Shown: positions 7,090 through 14,136 of the stretch, piece after piece
Numbering within the stretch: the stretch's first letter is position 1
How the letters are laid out: each line of letters starts with the position of its first letter
Virus record (IMG/VR): IMGVR_UViG_3300043607_000020
Location: 1-20,895 of that record
Reading direction: 5' to 3' (one strand)
DNA from: a virus
Length of the DNA: 20,895 nucleotides
The notes under the pieces: model-generated
What the model was told of the DNA's origin: nothing
The model's input: the letters and a program-made list of their open reading frames with translations, nothing else
The model's database searches: none
Made by a program: the position numbers and the translations under genes

Positions 7090-10000
7090 TCACAAGTACA
7101 TCACGCCGTGCCAATCCATCGTCTTATCCAGCAGCAGCCATTTGCCCGGCCAGACCGCCTCTTTGCCACCTTGGCCAGGCTCACGGCCGAACTGGCTCAG
7201 GTCGAACGCGCGCGCCAGGATATCGCCGCGCCGCGCTGAGCGCACATACTCCTGCAGTTCTTCGAGCTGTTGGCGCGTGACGCCTTTCGGCGGTCGAGGC
7301 TTCGCCAGCGCCTGCGTAAGGCGAGTCTGCGCCTTCCCGAGCAGCCGTTCGGCTGCGGCCGGGCTGCTGAACTCGAATCCCTTGCTGGCCCAGGCATAGG
7401 CGCCCACATCGATATTGGCGTGAATGTCGACCTTCGTGATCCCCGAGCGCCGGTACCAGTCGTACAGGTTCTGGTTGAACTGCTCGGCGAATCCCGAACC
7501 GCGGTAGTCGCGACTGAGTACGAGCTTGGCGTGGCCCGCTGTGATCTCGCCCGTATCCGCGTTACGGGTAAAACTGCGCGTGAAGTCGCCGACTTTCTTA
7601 CCCGTAACCGGATCGGTGATCTTGCCCTCGATCAAGATGAAGTCCCGCGACAGAGCATTGGTCTTTGTAACCTCGACGCGCAGCCCGGCATACTCGCCGT
7701 CGATCGCCTTGGCCAGGCGCCTGCCGCCGGCCTCGATGATGTCGTAGCGCTCGGCCATGGTCTCCATGGCGTAGAAGTCCTCGTAGGTTGGCGCCTCGTC
7801 CATAAACTCCCGAATCGTCGGCTGGCCGACGTTGGGACGCGCCGACGGCTTCGGCACCGTGACGACCTGAGCGCGGGCCAGGGGCGCCTCAAGCTGCGTG
7901 CCGTCGGGCAGAGTCAGCGTCGAGCCGCGGCGCACGATGACCACGTCGGCGCCGGCTGGTATTTCTATGCCGCCGACGCTCTCCATGGTTGCCGGGTCAA
8001 ACTTTGCCTTGGCACCCGCCTTGCCGATCGGCTTGATCTTGGCTTTTGGCGCGTCGGCGACCGGACGACCCTGGGCCTTGGTGATCGCGGCGCGCAGCTT
8101 GGCCGTGTCGCCGGTCGCCAGCGCAGCCCGCAACGATTCGAGGGCAGCCGGGTCGGCCCCGCCGAAGATCTGGCCAGGCGCGATCAGGGCCGGATCGAGC
8201 CGCTCGCGAATGACGGCCTTTTCGGCGCCCTTGGCAATGAGTTCATCGACCTCGGCCAGAAGTCGGGCCGTCCCCTGCGCGCTCTCGATGACGCGGTTGC
8301 GCTCGCGGGCAGCATCGCGCAGCGCCTTACGCTCGGCAGCCACGATCTGCGCCGGGGTGAGCGGCTCGGCGGGCCCGGCCTCGATCAGCTTGACCAGGTC
8401 AGCCTTTTTCGTGCCGGTCGGCACGGGGATGCCGCGCTCTTTGGCCAGGGCCCGCAGCTCACCAACGGGCAGCTTCGCCAGGGGTCGCGCGGACACCTCG
8501 GCGAACCGGGAATGCGAGGCGATCGCATCCAGCCGAGCCTCGATGTAGTCGAGCCAAGCGCCCTTTTTCAGCTCGACGAATTCGGGCCGCAGTGCCTCGA
8601 GTCGCTGACGCATGGTCGCGACCTCGACGGGCGTCAAGTCGTTGCCCTCGCGCCACACGTCAACCAGGCTGTCGTCGAATCCGCGTAGATCGTTGCGATC
8701 AAACTCTGCGCCGATCTTCGGCCGTACTCCGCGCCCCTCGGGACCAACGTCGATGAATCGTTCTGCGAAATGGTCGCTGCCGCGCGTGTCCTGGCCTGGC
8801 AGCGGCACGCCCCGGTGATCCTTTGGCAGGTCCAGCCGGAACCGTCCGGCCTCGGTGATGACCTGCGCGGGGGCATTGTCAATTGCGATGATCTTGCCGT
8901 CGCGCACAATCGTATTCGCCGACCATGCCGCGCGGTCAGAGTTACCGATGAGCGCATCCATGAGCCCGATCAATCGGGCGTCGGGATCGGTGGCAATGAA
9001 CTCTTCGGTCAGACCAGCCTCGCGGCCCAGCGTGCCCTCGATGTCCTCGAGGAAGAGCGTTCGCGCATTGGCCCGGAACACGGCCGGGACCGGCGCGCCG
9101 ATCGCCTGCCCGACCCGGTTGGCCAAGTACTCCGTGTCTAGGCTGCTGCCCTCGCCGGGATGCACCGCCTTGCGATAAGCGAACGAGCCGTCTTCGAGCT
9201 GGACGCGGCGGACAACGGCCGAGACGCCCTGCTCAGGCTTGACGGCCGACGACTCGACGACACCGGTCCCAACGCGCTGCTCAAGATCCGCGTTAGCCGC
9301 CCTGGCTGCGTCGGACGCGATGGCCTCGCGTCGGGCCAGGCCCGGAGTCAGGGGCAGATCGGTCACCTGCACCGCGGCCCGCTCAACGGGCAGCACCTCG
9401 TCGCCCAGGTGCAGACGCGTGGCCGGCCGGATCAGCTGCACCGGCGTGCCGTCGGCGATGTCGGCCCCGATGGACTGGTGCAGGCGCCGGTCGAAGCGCA
9501 CCACGTCGCCGGTCGCGCCGACGAGCTCGATGCCCTCGCGCCCAGCGATCTCGCGCGCCGCAGCCCGCAGCGCGGCCGGCTCGTCGACCAGGTCGCGCAA
9601 CCGAGCCACGTCAAACTCGCTCAGCCCGCGGGCCGGCCCGGTGCCCACGGTGTGCAGCAGGGCGCGCCGGCTGGCTCCGTTGGCCACGAGCTCATCGACT
9701 CGGGCCGCGAACTCGCCGAACGGCACCGCCCGGTCGATCTCGGCCTGGCGGGCGACCGCCCTGGCCTCGGCGCCGCGGATGCGTTCGAACGACGCGGTAC
9801 TGCGTGCGACCACGCCCGGGGCGACCTGCGCCGGCAGGGCGGCGCCTGGAATTGGTGGGTCGGGTGGGCCTTCCCGTAGCGCCGAGACGAGGTCGGATTT
9901 CTTGGCCCGGGCCGCGACCGCGATGCCGCGCTCACGCGCCAGCTGGCGAAGCTGGGCGATCGTCAATCGGTTGAGGTCGAGCGACTCAGAGTTCATCAGC

Positions 10001-11805
10001 AGGTTGAGCAGCTCATCTTGTGGCAACTCGTGCCGGCCACGGGCGTAGGCCTCGCGCATCAGCCGCAAGACACCCTGGCTCAGCTCGGATGCCGCGGGAC
10101 CGGACATGATCGCATCGGCGCTGGCCTCGGCGATGAGCTCATCCATGCTGTTGAGCGCGTAGCCGCCGATCTCGCGCTCGATGTACTCGGGCAGCGGCAG
10201 GCCCGCGGCCTCGCTCAGATCGTCGAGCAGACGCGAGGTGCGCTCGCGCATCCAGTACGGATCGTGGGTGAAGTGGATCCGATGCATAGTCTCGTGCGCC
10301 GAGATACCAGCCGGGTCGGCCATGGCGCGCAGGTGGTAGCGGCGCAGGCGGTCATTCTCCAGCTTGGCCCGGTACAGCGTCGCATCGAGCGACAGATCAG
10401 CGTTGAAGCCCACGACGCCCGTACCGACGTGCGTGCTGGCATAGATCGACTCAGGGTGGTACTGCGATACGTAGATGACGTCGCCGTCGGGGAACTCGCG
10501 CAGCACGCGCAGGGCGCCCTCGGCGTGCGCCTTGGCGATGCCGAGTTCTTGGTCATCGAAGTCGGCCAGGACGTCGCGGCCCGTGATGCGCTTGGCCTCG
10601 ACCTGGAAAGCCCGCGTGACCTCCTCGGGCGTCTTGGCCCGGCGCAGTCCAATGCGCAACCCGACCGGATACGGGGGCGATGGCACCAACGCGTCGGCCG
10701 CGCCCTCGACGCCCTCGCTGCGCAGGCCGAACCGCTCATCGAACGCCTGGCCGACCTCGCGGCGCACCTGATCGGCGCGGGCCCGCACGTCGCCGATCAC
10801 CTGCTCGACACGTGCGCTCTGCTGCGCCGCCAGCGCGTCGAGCGCGCTGGGTCCCGCATCCTCGACGAGTGCGGGCGCGTCGCTGGTGCCGGGCAGCGTC
10901 TCGATCTCGGACGGCGCGAGCTCTGCGGGCGCCCGCTTGACCTGCGCCTCGGTCATGACATAGCCGACCGTGCACCGGCAGTTGTAACGCTCCTCGGGCG
11001 GCAGCCCGGCCTGAGCCGGGAACATGGCCGAAAACCCGCCGACGATGAACGGCTCGTTGAGCGGGATCGGCTTGGCCTGGTACTTGGCGCCGGCCTCGAG
11101 GTGCGTCTCGCGCGTGCGGGGCGGCCCGGTGTCGATCCACTCTTTGCGCATGCCCAGGCCTGACGCCTGAGCCATGGCGAACGAGCCGGCGTTTGACGCC
11201 TCAATGACCTGGGTGCGGGCGACGAGCGTGGCGTTAGCGACCGTCCAGGGCGCATAGGGCACCACGGCCGCCCCGCGCAGCCGCTCGGCCAGCTGGGGGA
11301 TGGACTCGCCGCGCTCGAATCCGTCGAGCAGCGCCTGGCGCGCATTGGCCCAGAGTCCGTCTCCGACCTCGTCGAACGTGTTCTTCGCCTGGGCCAGGTA
11401 GGTCTCAGCGGCCAGCGACCCGACTGGCGCGATCGTCGTGACCCCGGTCGCGTCGATTAGACCTGCGTGCAGCGCGCCGGCCGCCGACTGCCAGACCTGC
11501 GCGACGACGGGCAGCAGATTGGAGACGACCTGCTCTTGCCATAGCGGTGTGATCGCGGCCAGGTCATCGGCGCTGACGTAGGGCTGGCCGGGCGGCAGGC
11601 CGTCATTGGGCGGTACCGGGGGCGTGGCCGGGATGTCGTCCTCGCCGGCCGCGACGAGCGCGAGGACGCCCGAGGCAACCCGGATCTTGGCGATGCGGTC
11701 GGCGATCGCGTCCATGACGACCTGCATGGCCGTCTCGATGGCGCTCTCGGCTACGGCCTCCCACTCGAGCACCGTCGCGTCGGGCAGCCCCGTGATGTGC
11801 TGCAC
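7090..11805 (-). CDS. Giant MuF-type head protein with peptidase-, kinase- and GNAT-like domains
   Basis: At 1571 residues this is several times longer than an ordinary MuF minor head protein. Residues about 150-285 are the MuF domain, ending in ERYNCRCTVGYVM. About 400-580 holds a zincin-like motif HETMH (504-508) with a downstream acidic partner in MDELIAEASADAI. SAP-like modules lie at 610-646 and 1109-1144. Residues about 855-1090 look like a protein or lipid kinase fold: K879, E892, the catalytic loop LMDALIGNSDR with N955, D957 and N964, and IAIDN with D976. Residues about 1360-1490 resemble an acetyltransferase core (SRDYRGSGFA, VGAYAWASKGF). It starts with GTG at 11805, with AGCAGG upstream. 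MuF proteins sit inside the head and can be ejected with DNA, so these domains may act in the host. This matches the 'polyvalent protein' concept; activities are inferred. Confidence 0.9.
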   Translation of the reverse strand: MQHITGLPDATVLEWEAVAESAIETAMQVVMDAIADRIAKIRVASGVLALVAAGEDDIPATPPVPPNDGLPPGQPYVSADDLAAITPLWQEQVVSNLLPVVAQVWQSAAGALHAGLIDATGVTTIAPVGSLAAETYLAQAKNTFDEVGDGLWANARQALLDGFERGESIPQLAERLRGAAVVPYAPWTVANATLVARTQVIEASNAGSFAMAQASGLGMRKEWIDTGPPRTRETHLEAGAKYQAKPIPLNEPFIVGGFSAMFPAQAGLPPEERYNCRCTVGYVMTEAQVKRAPAELAPSEIETLPGTSDAPALVEDAGPSALDALAAQQSARVEQVIGDVRARADQVRREVGQAFDERFGLRSEGVEGAADALVPSPPYPVGLRIGLRRAKTPEEVTRAFQVEAKRITGRDVLADFDDQELGIAKAHAEGALRVLREFPDGDVIYVSQYHPESIYASTHVGTGVVGFNADLSLDATLYRAKLENDRLRRYHLRAMADPAGISAHETMHRIHFTHDPYWMRERTSRLLDDLSEAAGLPLPEYIEREIGGYALNSMDELIAEASADAIMSGPAASELSQGVLRLMREAYARGRHELPQDELLNLLMNSESLDLNRLTIAQLRQLARERGIAVAARAKKSDLVSALREGPPDPPIPGAALPAQVAPGVVARSTASFERIRGAEARAVARQAEIDRAVPFGEFAARVDELVANGASRRALLHTVGTGPARGLSEFDVARLRDLVDEPAALRAAAREIAGREGIELVGATGDVVRFDRRLHQSIGADIADGTPVQLIRPATRLHLGDEVLPVERAAVQVTDLPLTPGLARREAIASDAARAANADLEQRVGTGVVESSAVKPEQGVSAVVRRVQLEDGSFAYRKAVHPGEGSSLDTEYLANRVGQAIGAPVPAVFRANARTLFLEDIEGTLGREAGLTEEFIATDPDARLIGLMDALIGNSDRAAWSANTIVRDGKIIAIDNAPAQVITEAGRFRLDLPKDHRGVPLPGQDTRGSDHFAERFIDVGPEGRGVRPKIGAEFDRNDLRGFDDSLVDVWREGNDLTPVEVATMRQRLEALRPEFVELKKGAWLDYIEARLDAIASHSRFAEVSARPLAKLPVGELRALAKERGIPVPTGTKKADLVKLIEAGPAEPLTPAQIVAAERKALRDAARERNRVIESAQGTARLLAEVDELIAKGAEKAVIRERLDPALIAPGQIFGGADPAALESLRAALATGDTAKLRAAITKAQGRPVADAPKAKIKPIGKAGAKAKFDPATMESVGGIEIPAGADVVIVRRGSTLTLPDGTQLEAPLARAQVVTVPKPSARPNVGQPTIREFMDEAPTYEDFYAMETMAERYDIIEAGGRRLAKAIDGEYAGLRVEVTKTNALSRDFILIEGKITDPVTGKKVGDFTRSFTRNADTGEITAGHAKLVLSRDYRGSGFAEQFNQNLYDWYRRSGITKVDIHANIDVGAYAWASKGFEFSSPAAAERLLGKAQTRLTQALAKPRPPKGVTRQQLEELQEYVRSARRGDILARAFDLSQFGREPGQGGKEAVWPGKWLLLDKTMDWHGVMYL

Positions 11806-11809
11806 GGCG

Positions 11810-13357
11810 CTACCTGCTCAGCAGCTCATGATACTTCCCGTTGCCGTTCACGCTGGCCGCGAGCGCCGGGGGCGGGCCGGGCGCCGGGGGCGGCACGTTG
11901 CGGGTCGGGGGGATTCCGGCGGCCGGACTAACGGGCTCAGCGGTCGGTCCCGTGGGGGGCGATGGCGCTGGGTTGCTTCCCGATGCCGCGGGCGCCAGCC
12001 CGGCCGCCGAGTTCGGATCGCCTGACAGCGTGGCAGCTGCGACGGGCGTCAGCTCAGCGGTCGAGGCGGCTTTCTTCCAGACCATGATCTTGAGTTCATC
12101 GGGCGTCGGGGCGTCGGACTCGTCGAACCCGGCCTCGCGGCGCAGGGCCTCCCCCGAGATCTCCATGCGGTCGTACAGATTGAACGCCGGCTCGGTCTTG
12201 TCCGGACGGGCAGTGAGCTCGCTGACGTCGTACCAGCAGATGATCTTTCCGCCGTTGGGCCCGACCGGGGAGAGGCCGGCACTCTTGAGCATCGGCTGTA
12301 GATAGATCTTGGTCACGGCGCCGCAGATGGTCTCAGCCATCGGCGAGAACGTCAGCCTGACCTCTTCCTCGCTGACCTGCCACGCGCCCCAGTGGTTCAG
12401 CTCGCCGGTACCGCCGGTCACGCGCTCGCGAGCGATACCCAGAGTGTCGCCGAGACGGCCGAGCTCGTCCTCGCGCTCTTTCAGTAGCCACTCATCCAGC
12501 GGGTCATCGGCTTTAAGGATCTTCCATTTGTCGATCAGGTCGGCCGTGAACTTGACCGGGATCGGCAGGCCGGCGCTGGCCATCCCAGGGTTGCCGATGT
12601 TGCGCGATGCGATGTCAATCAGCATCGCCACGAACGGATCGGGCGCGTCTTTGTACTGCGGCGGGACCGAGAACGTGCCCTCTTGCGGGATGAGCATGAT
12701 TCCGTTCATGACCAGCCGCGAGATCATCATGGCGACGATGCGCTGGTCGATCAGGAAGATCCGCCGCATGATCGGCACCGCGGCCTCGGCGTTGCTGGTC
12801 GCGAGCCAGGGGTACTGCGGGTCGGGCTCGTAGATGCGCATCGGCAGGTTATCGGGCTCGAGGTCGCGCCACATCGACGGGCCGACCCGGACCCTGAACC
12901 GCGAGCCCAGGCTCTCGACGCAGTCGGTCGAGTAGACGCCCCAGTCGGCCGCGGATAGCGGGATCATCGGCGAGGCGCGCTCGGCGATGAGCCAGCCCTC
13001 ACCGGGGATCTCGAGGTGCGGAGTGATCGCGCGCAGAAACGCCGAGTGCCCGGGCGGACCGCCGCAGAAGTCCTGCATAAGCTCGGCGGCCGGCCCCTCG
13101 GTGAGCATCTCGGGCTCGTCGGCGCCCGGCGCCACCTCGGCCGCGCCCAGACGGATGCGCGACATGGCGCGCGCCGTCCAGTCCATGGCCTGGTTGAACT
13201 CGCCCAGGGTGCGACGGAAGTTCCAGGCCTCACGCTGCCAGGGCATGGCGCCGAAGAGCTGGCCGTTACGCCATTCCTGCGGCGTGTAAGTCGCCGCGGC
13301 CGCGGTCAGGGCGCGAGTCTTGCGTACGGGTACGCGAACGCTGTCCGGCACGCTCAC
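11810..13357 (-). CDS. Portal protein
   Basis: The 515-aa protein has the length and architecture of siphovirus portals: an N-terminal wing region (WNFRRTLGEFNQAMDWTARA), a beta-rich middle (PHLEIPGEGWLIAERASPMI), the conserved clip/stem helices (KFTADLIDKWKILKADDPLD, then ERVTGGTGELNHWGAWQVSE) and the crown helix near ETICGAVTKIYLQPML. The last 80 residues are Pro/Ala-rich and disordered. It forms the dodecameric ring at one capsid vertex, where terminase docks and the connector joins. The start is GTG at 13357; a second in-frame GTG at 13351, with GGGGGTG in front, is an alternative. The MuF gene follows after 4 bases. It is separated from the accessory block upstream by terminator-like hairpins, so it may have its own promoter, though none was convincing. 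Confidence 0.93.
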   Translation of the reverse strand: MSVPDSVRVPVRKTRALTAAAATYTPQEWRNGQLFGAMPWQREAWNFRRTLGEFNQAMDWTARAMSRIRLGAAEVAPGADEPEMLTEGPAAELMQDFCGGPPGHSAFLRAITPHLEIPGEGWLIAERASPMIPLSAADWGVYSTDCVESLGSRFRVRVGPSMWRDLEPDNLPMRIYEPDPQYPWLATSNAEAAVPIMRRIFLIDQRIVAMMISRLVMNGIMLIPQEGTFSVPPQYKDAPDPFVAMLIDIASRNIGNPGMASAGLPIPVKFTADLIDKWKILKADDPLDEWLLKEREDELGRLGDTLGIARERVTGGTGELNHWGAWQVSEEEVRLTFSPMAETICGAVTKIYLQPMLKSAGLSPVGPNGGKIICWYDVSELTARPDKTEPAFNLYDRMEISGEALRREAGFDESDAPTPDELKIMVWKKAASTAELTPVAAATLSGDPNSAAGLAPAASGSNPAPSPPTGPTAEPVSPAAGIPPTRNVPPPAPGPPPALAASVNGNGKYHELLSR

Positions 13358-13366
13358 CCCCGTGAG

Positions 13367-13398
13367 TTATCCCCAGGACCCTCCACAGGATGTGGATA
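13367..13398. promoter_or_regulatory. Pair of DnaA-box-like sequences around a small dyad
   Basis: TTATCCCCA (13367-13375) and TGTGGATAG (13391-13399 region, opposite orientation) each differ by one base from the DnaA box TTATCCACA. Between them TCCACAGGATGTGGA (13382-13396) is a perfect 6-bp dyad. Together they lie just upstream of the portal start. Binding by DnaA is a guess; it could equally be a hairpin or a site for another regulator. Confidence 0.3.
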
Positions 13399-13454
13399 GC
13401 GCCCATCGTAGACCGAGATCACCTGGGCAGCGCTAGGCCGTGCGGACGCAGAGA

Positions 13455-13494
13455 GGCGCCCGCGGTCTCGACGGGGAGAAGAGCCGCGGGCGCC
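13455..13494 (-). terminator. Strong GC-rich hairpin, probable terminator
   Basis: The arms GGCGCCCGCGG (13455-13465) and CCGCGGGCGCC (13484-13494) form a perfect 11-bp stem around an 18-base loop with its own small inverted repeat (TCTC/GAGA). The minus-strand exit is TCTCTGCG and the plus-strand exit is GTTTCTC. U-poor hairpins of this kind are common terminators in GC-rich actinobacteria. It sits between the Ig-like gene and portal. Confidence 0.55.
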
Positions 13495-13498
13495 GTTT

Positions 13499-13518
13499 CT
13501 CGGCAGGGGGGTGCCGAG
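13499..13518 (-). terminator. First of two tandem hairpins after the Ig-like gene
   Basis: A perfect 7-bp stem (CTCGGCA/TGCCGAG) with a 6-base C-rich loop starts 8 bases after the stop codon. It is followed on the minus strand by AAACGG, not a U-run, so on its own it is a weak intrinsic terminator. Confidence 0.4.
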
Positions 13519-13526
13519 GGGTCGGA

Positions 13527-13838
13527 TCAGACCTGCTCGGTCACGACCGGGTCGCCGAAGTTGATCACGGCCACGCCGCCGGGAACCACGTCGACCGAGA
13601 GCGAGCCCGAGATCAGCGGGTCACTGCCCGGTACCGACACGGTGATCAGGGTCGAGCCGGGCGCCACTGCGGTCGCCGCGATGGTGCCGAGCTCGCCGCC
13701 GGCCGGCGCGGTGTAGACGACGGTCGCGACCGCGTCGTCGCTGTTGACCACGTCAAGCGGCGTGGTCACGTCGAACCCGCGGTCGTCCTCGGGGTCAACG
13801 GTCCAGGTCACAACCTGGCTGGTGTCAATCGTGGCCAT
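13527..13838 (-). CDS. Nested Ig-like/decoration protein from internal start (103 aa)
   Basis: The ATG at 13838 is preceded by AGGAGG (13848-13843), the closest match to the anti-Shine-Dalgarno in this block, 4 bases away. The product MATIDTSQVVTWTVDPEDDR onward would be a free-standing beta-sandwich of about 100 residues, the usual size of a decoration or Ig-like domain. It is acidic, has no Cys and no signal peptide. It is listed separately because the ribosome site favours this product over the long form; no stop codon separates it from the upstream half, so both may be made. Confidence 0.5.
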   Translation of the reverse strand: MATIDTSQVVTWTVDPEDDRGFDVTTPLDVVNSDDAVATVVYTAPAGGELGTIAATAVAPGSTLITVSVPGSDPLISGSLSVDVVPGGVAVINFGDPVVTEQV

Positions 13839-14105
13839 GCTTCCTCCTGCGGTAGAAACGATCTCTCCTGTGTCCTGCTCCGTCACTGTCGCAGGGCCGA
13901 ACTTGATGCTGACCGGCCGACGCAGCCAGGCGACGAACACGTCGGCTACGGCCGTGACCCGCTGCGCTGCCTCGATCGCGCCGCCCATGGTGCAGCCAGC
14001 CTGGTCGCAGAAGCACGGGGCGAGCAGCTTGGTTGCTTGCTCAAGCGCGTTCATCTGGTCATCTGAACGGGCAAACATACCCATCGGATCGGTCACGAGA
14101 TCCAT
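13527..14105 (-). CDS. 192-aa frame: small helical protein joined to an Ig-like/decoration candidate
   Basis: The frame has two unlike halves. Residues 1-89 are helical with CFCDQAGC (31-38), then EAAQRVTAVADVFVAWLRRP. Residues 90-192 are beta-rich, Thr/Val/Gly/Asp-rich and look like a bacterial Ig-like fold (AAATAVAPGSTL-type and SGSLSVDVVPGG segments). An ATG at 13838 between them has a very strong ribosome site. Either this is one virion protein with a helical anchor and an Ig-like domain, or two products share a frame. Ig-like domains in phages usually sit on the head or tail surface and bind cells weakly. The gene is followed by two strong hairpins, so it probably ends a transcription unit. 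There is no clear ribosome site before 14105. Confidence 0.65.
   Translation of the reverse strand: MDLVTDPMGMFARSDDQMNALEQATKLLAPCFCDQAGCTMGGAIEAAQRVTAVADVFVAWLRRPVSIKFGPATVTEQDTGEIVSTAGGSMATIDTSQVVTWTVDPEDDRGFDVTTPLDVVNSDDAVATVVYTAPAGGELGTIAATAVAPGSTLITVSVPGSDPLISGSLSVDVVPGGVAVINFGDPVVTEQV
13843..13848 (-). promoter_or_regulatory. Strong internal ribosome binding site
   Basis: AGGAGG lies inside the 192-codon frame, 4 bases before the in-frame ATG at 13838. It decides in favour of translation initiation at that ATG. Confidence 0.6.
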
Positions 14106-14136
14106 GTTAGCGGCCTGCCGGGGCGTACGCGCAGGT

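Noticed and set aside
7270-8688. Plus-strand frame of 472 codons opposite the MuF gene
   Set aside because: Composition typical of the reverse strand of GC-rich coding DNA; the minus frame has clear domains.
14106-14136. Possible promoter with TAACAT just before the 192-codon gene
   Set aside because: No acceptable -35 at 16-19 bases; the -10-like sequence overlaps the start codon.
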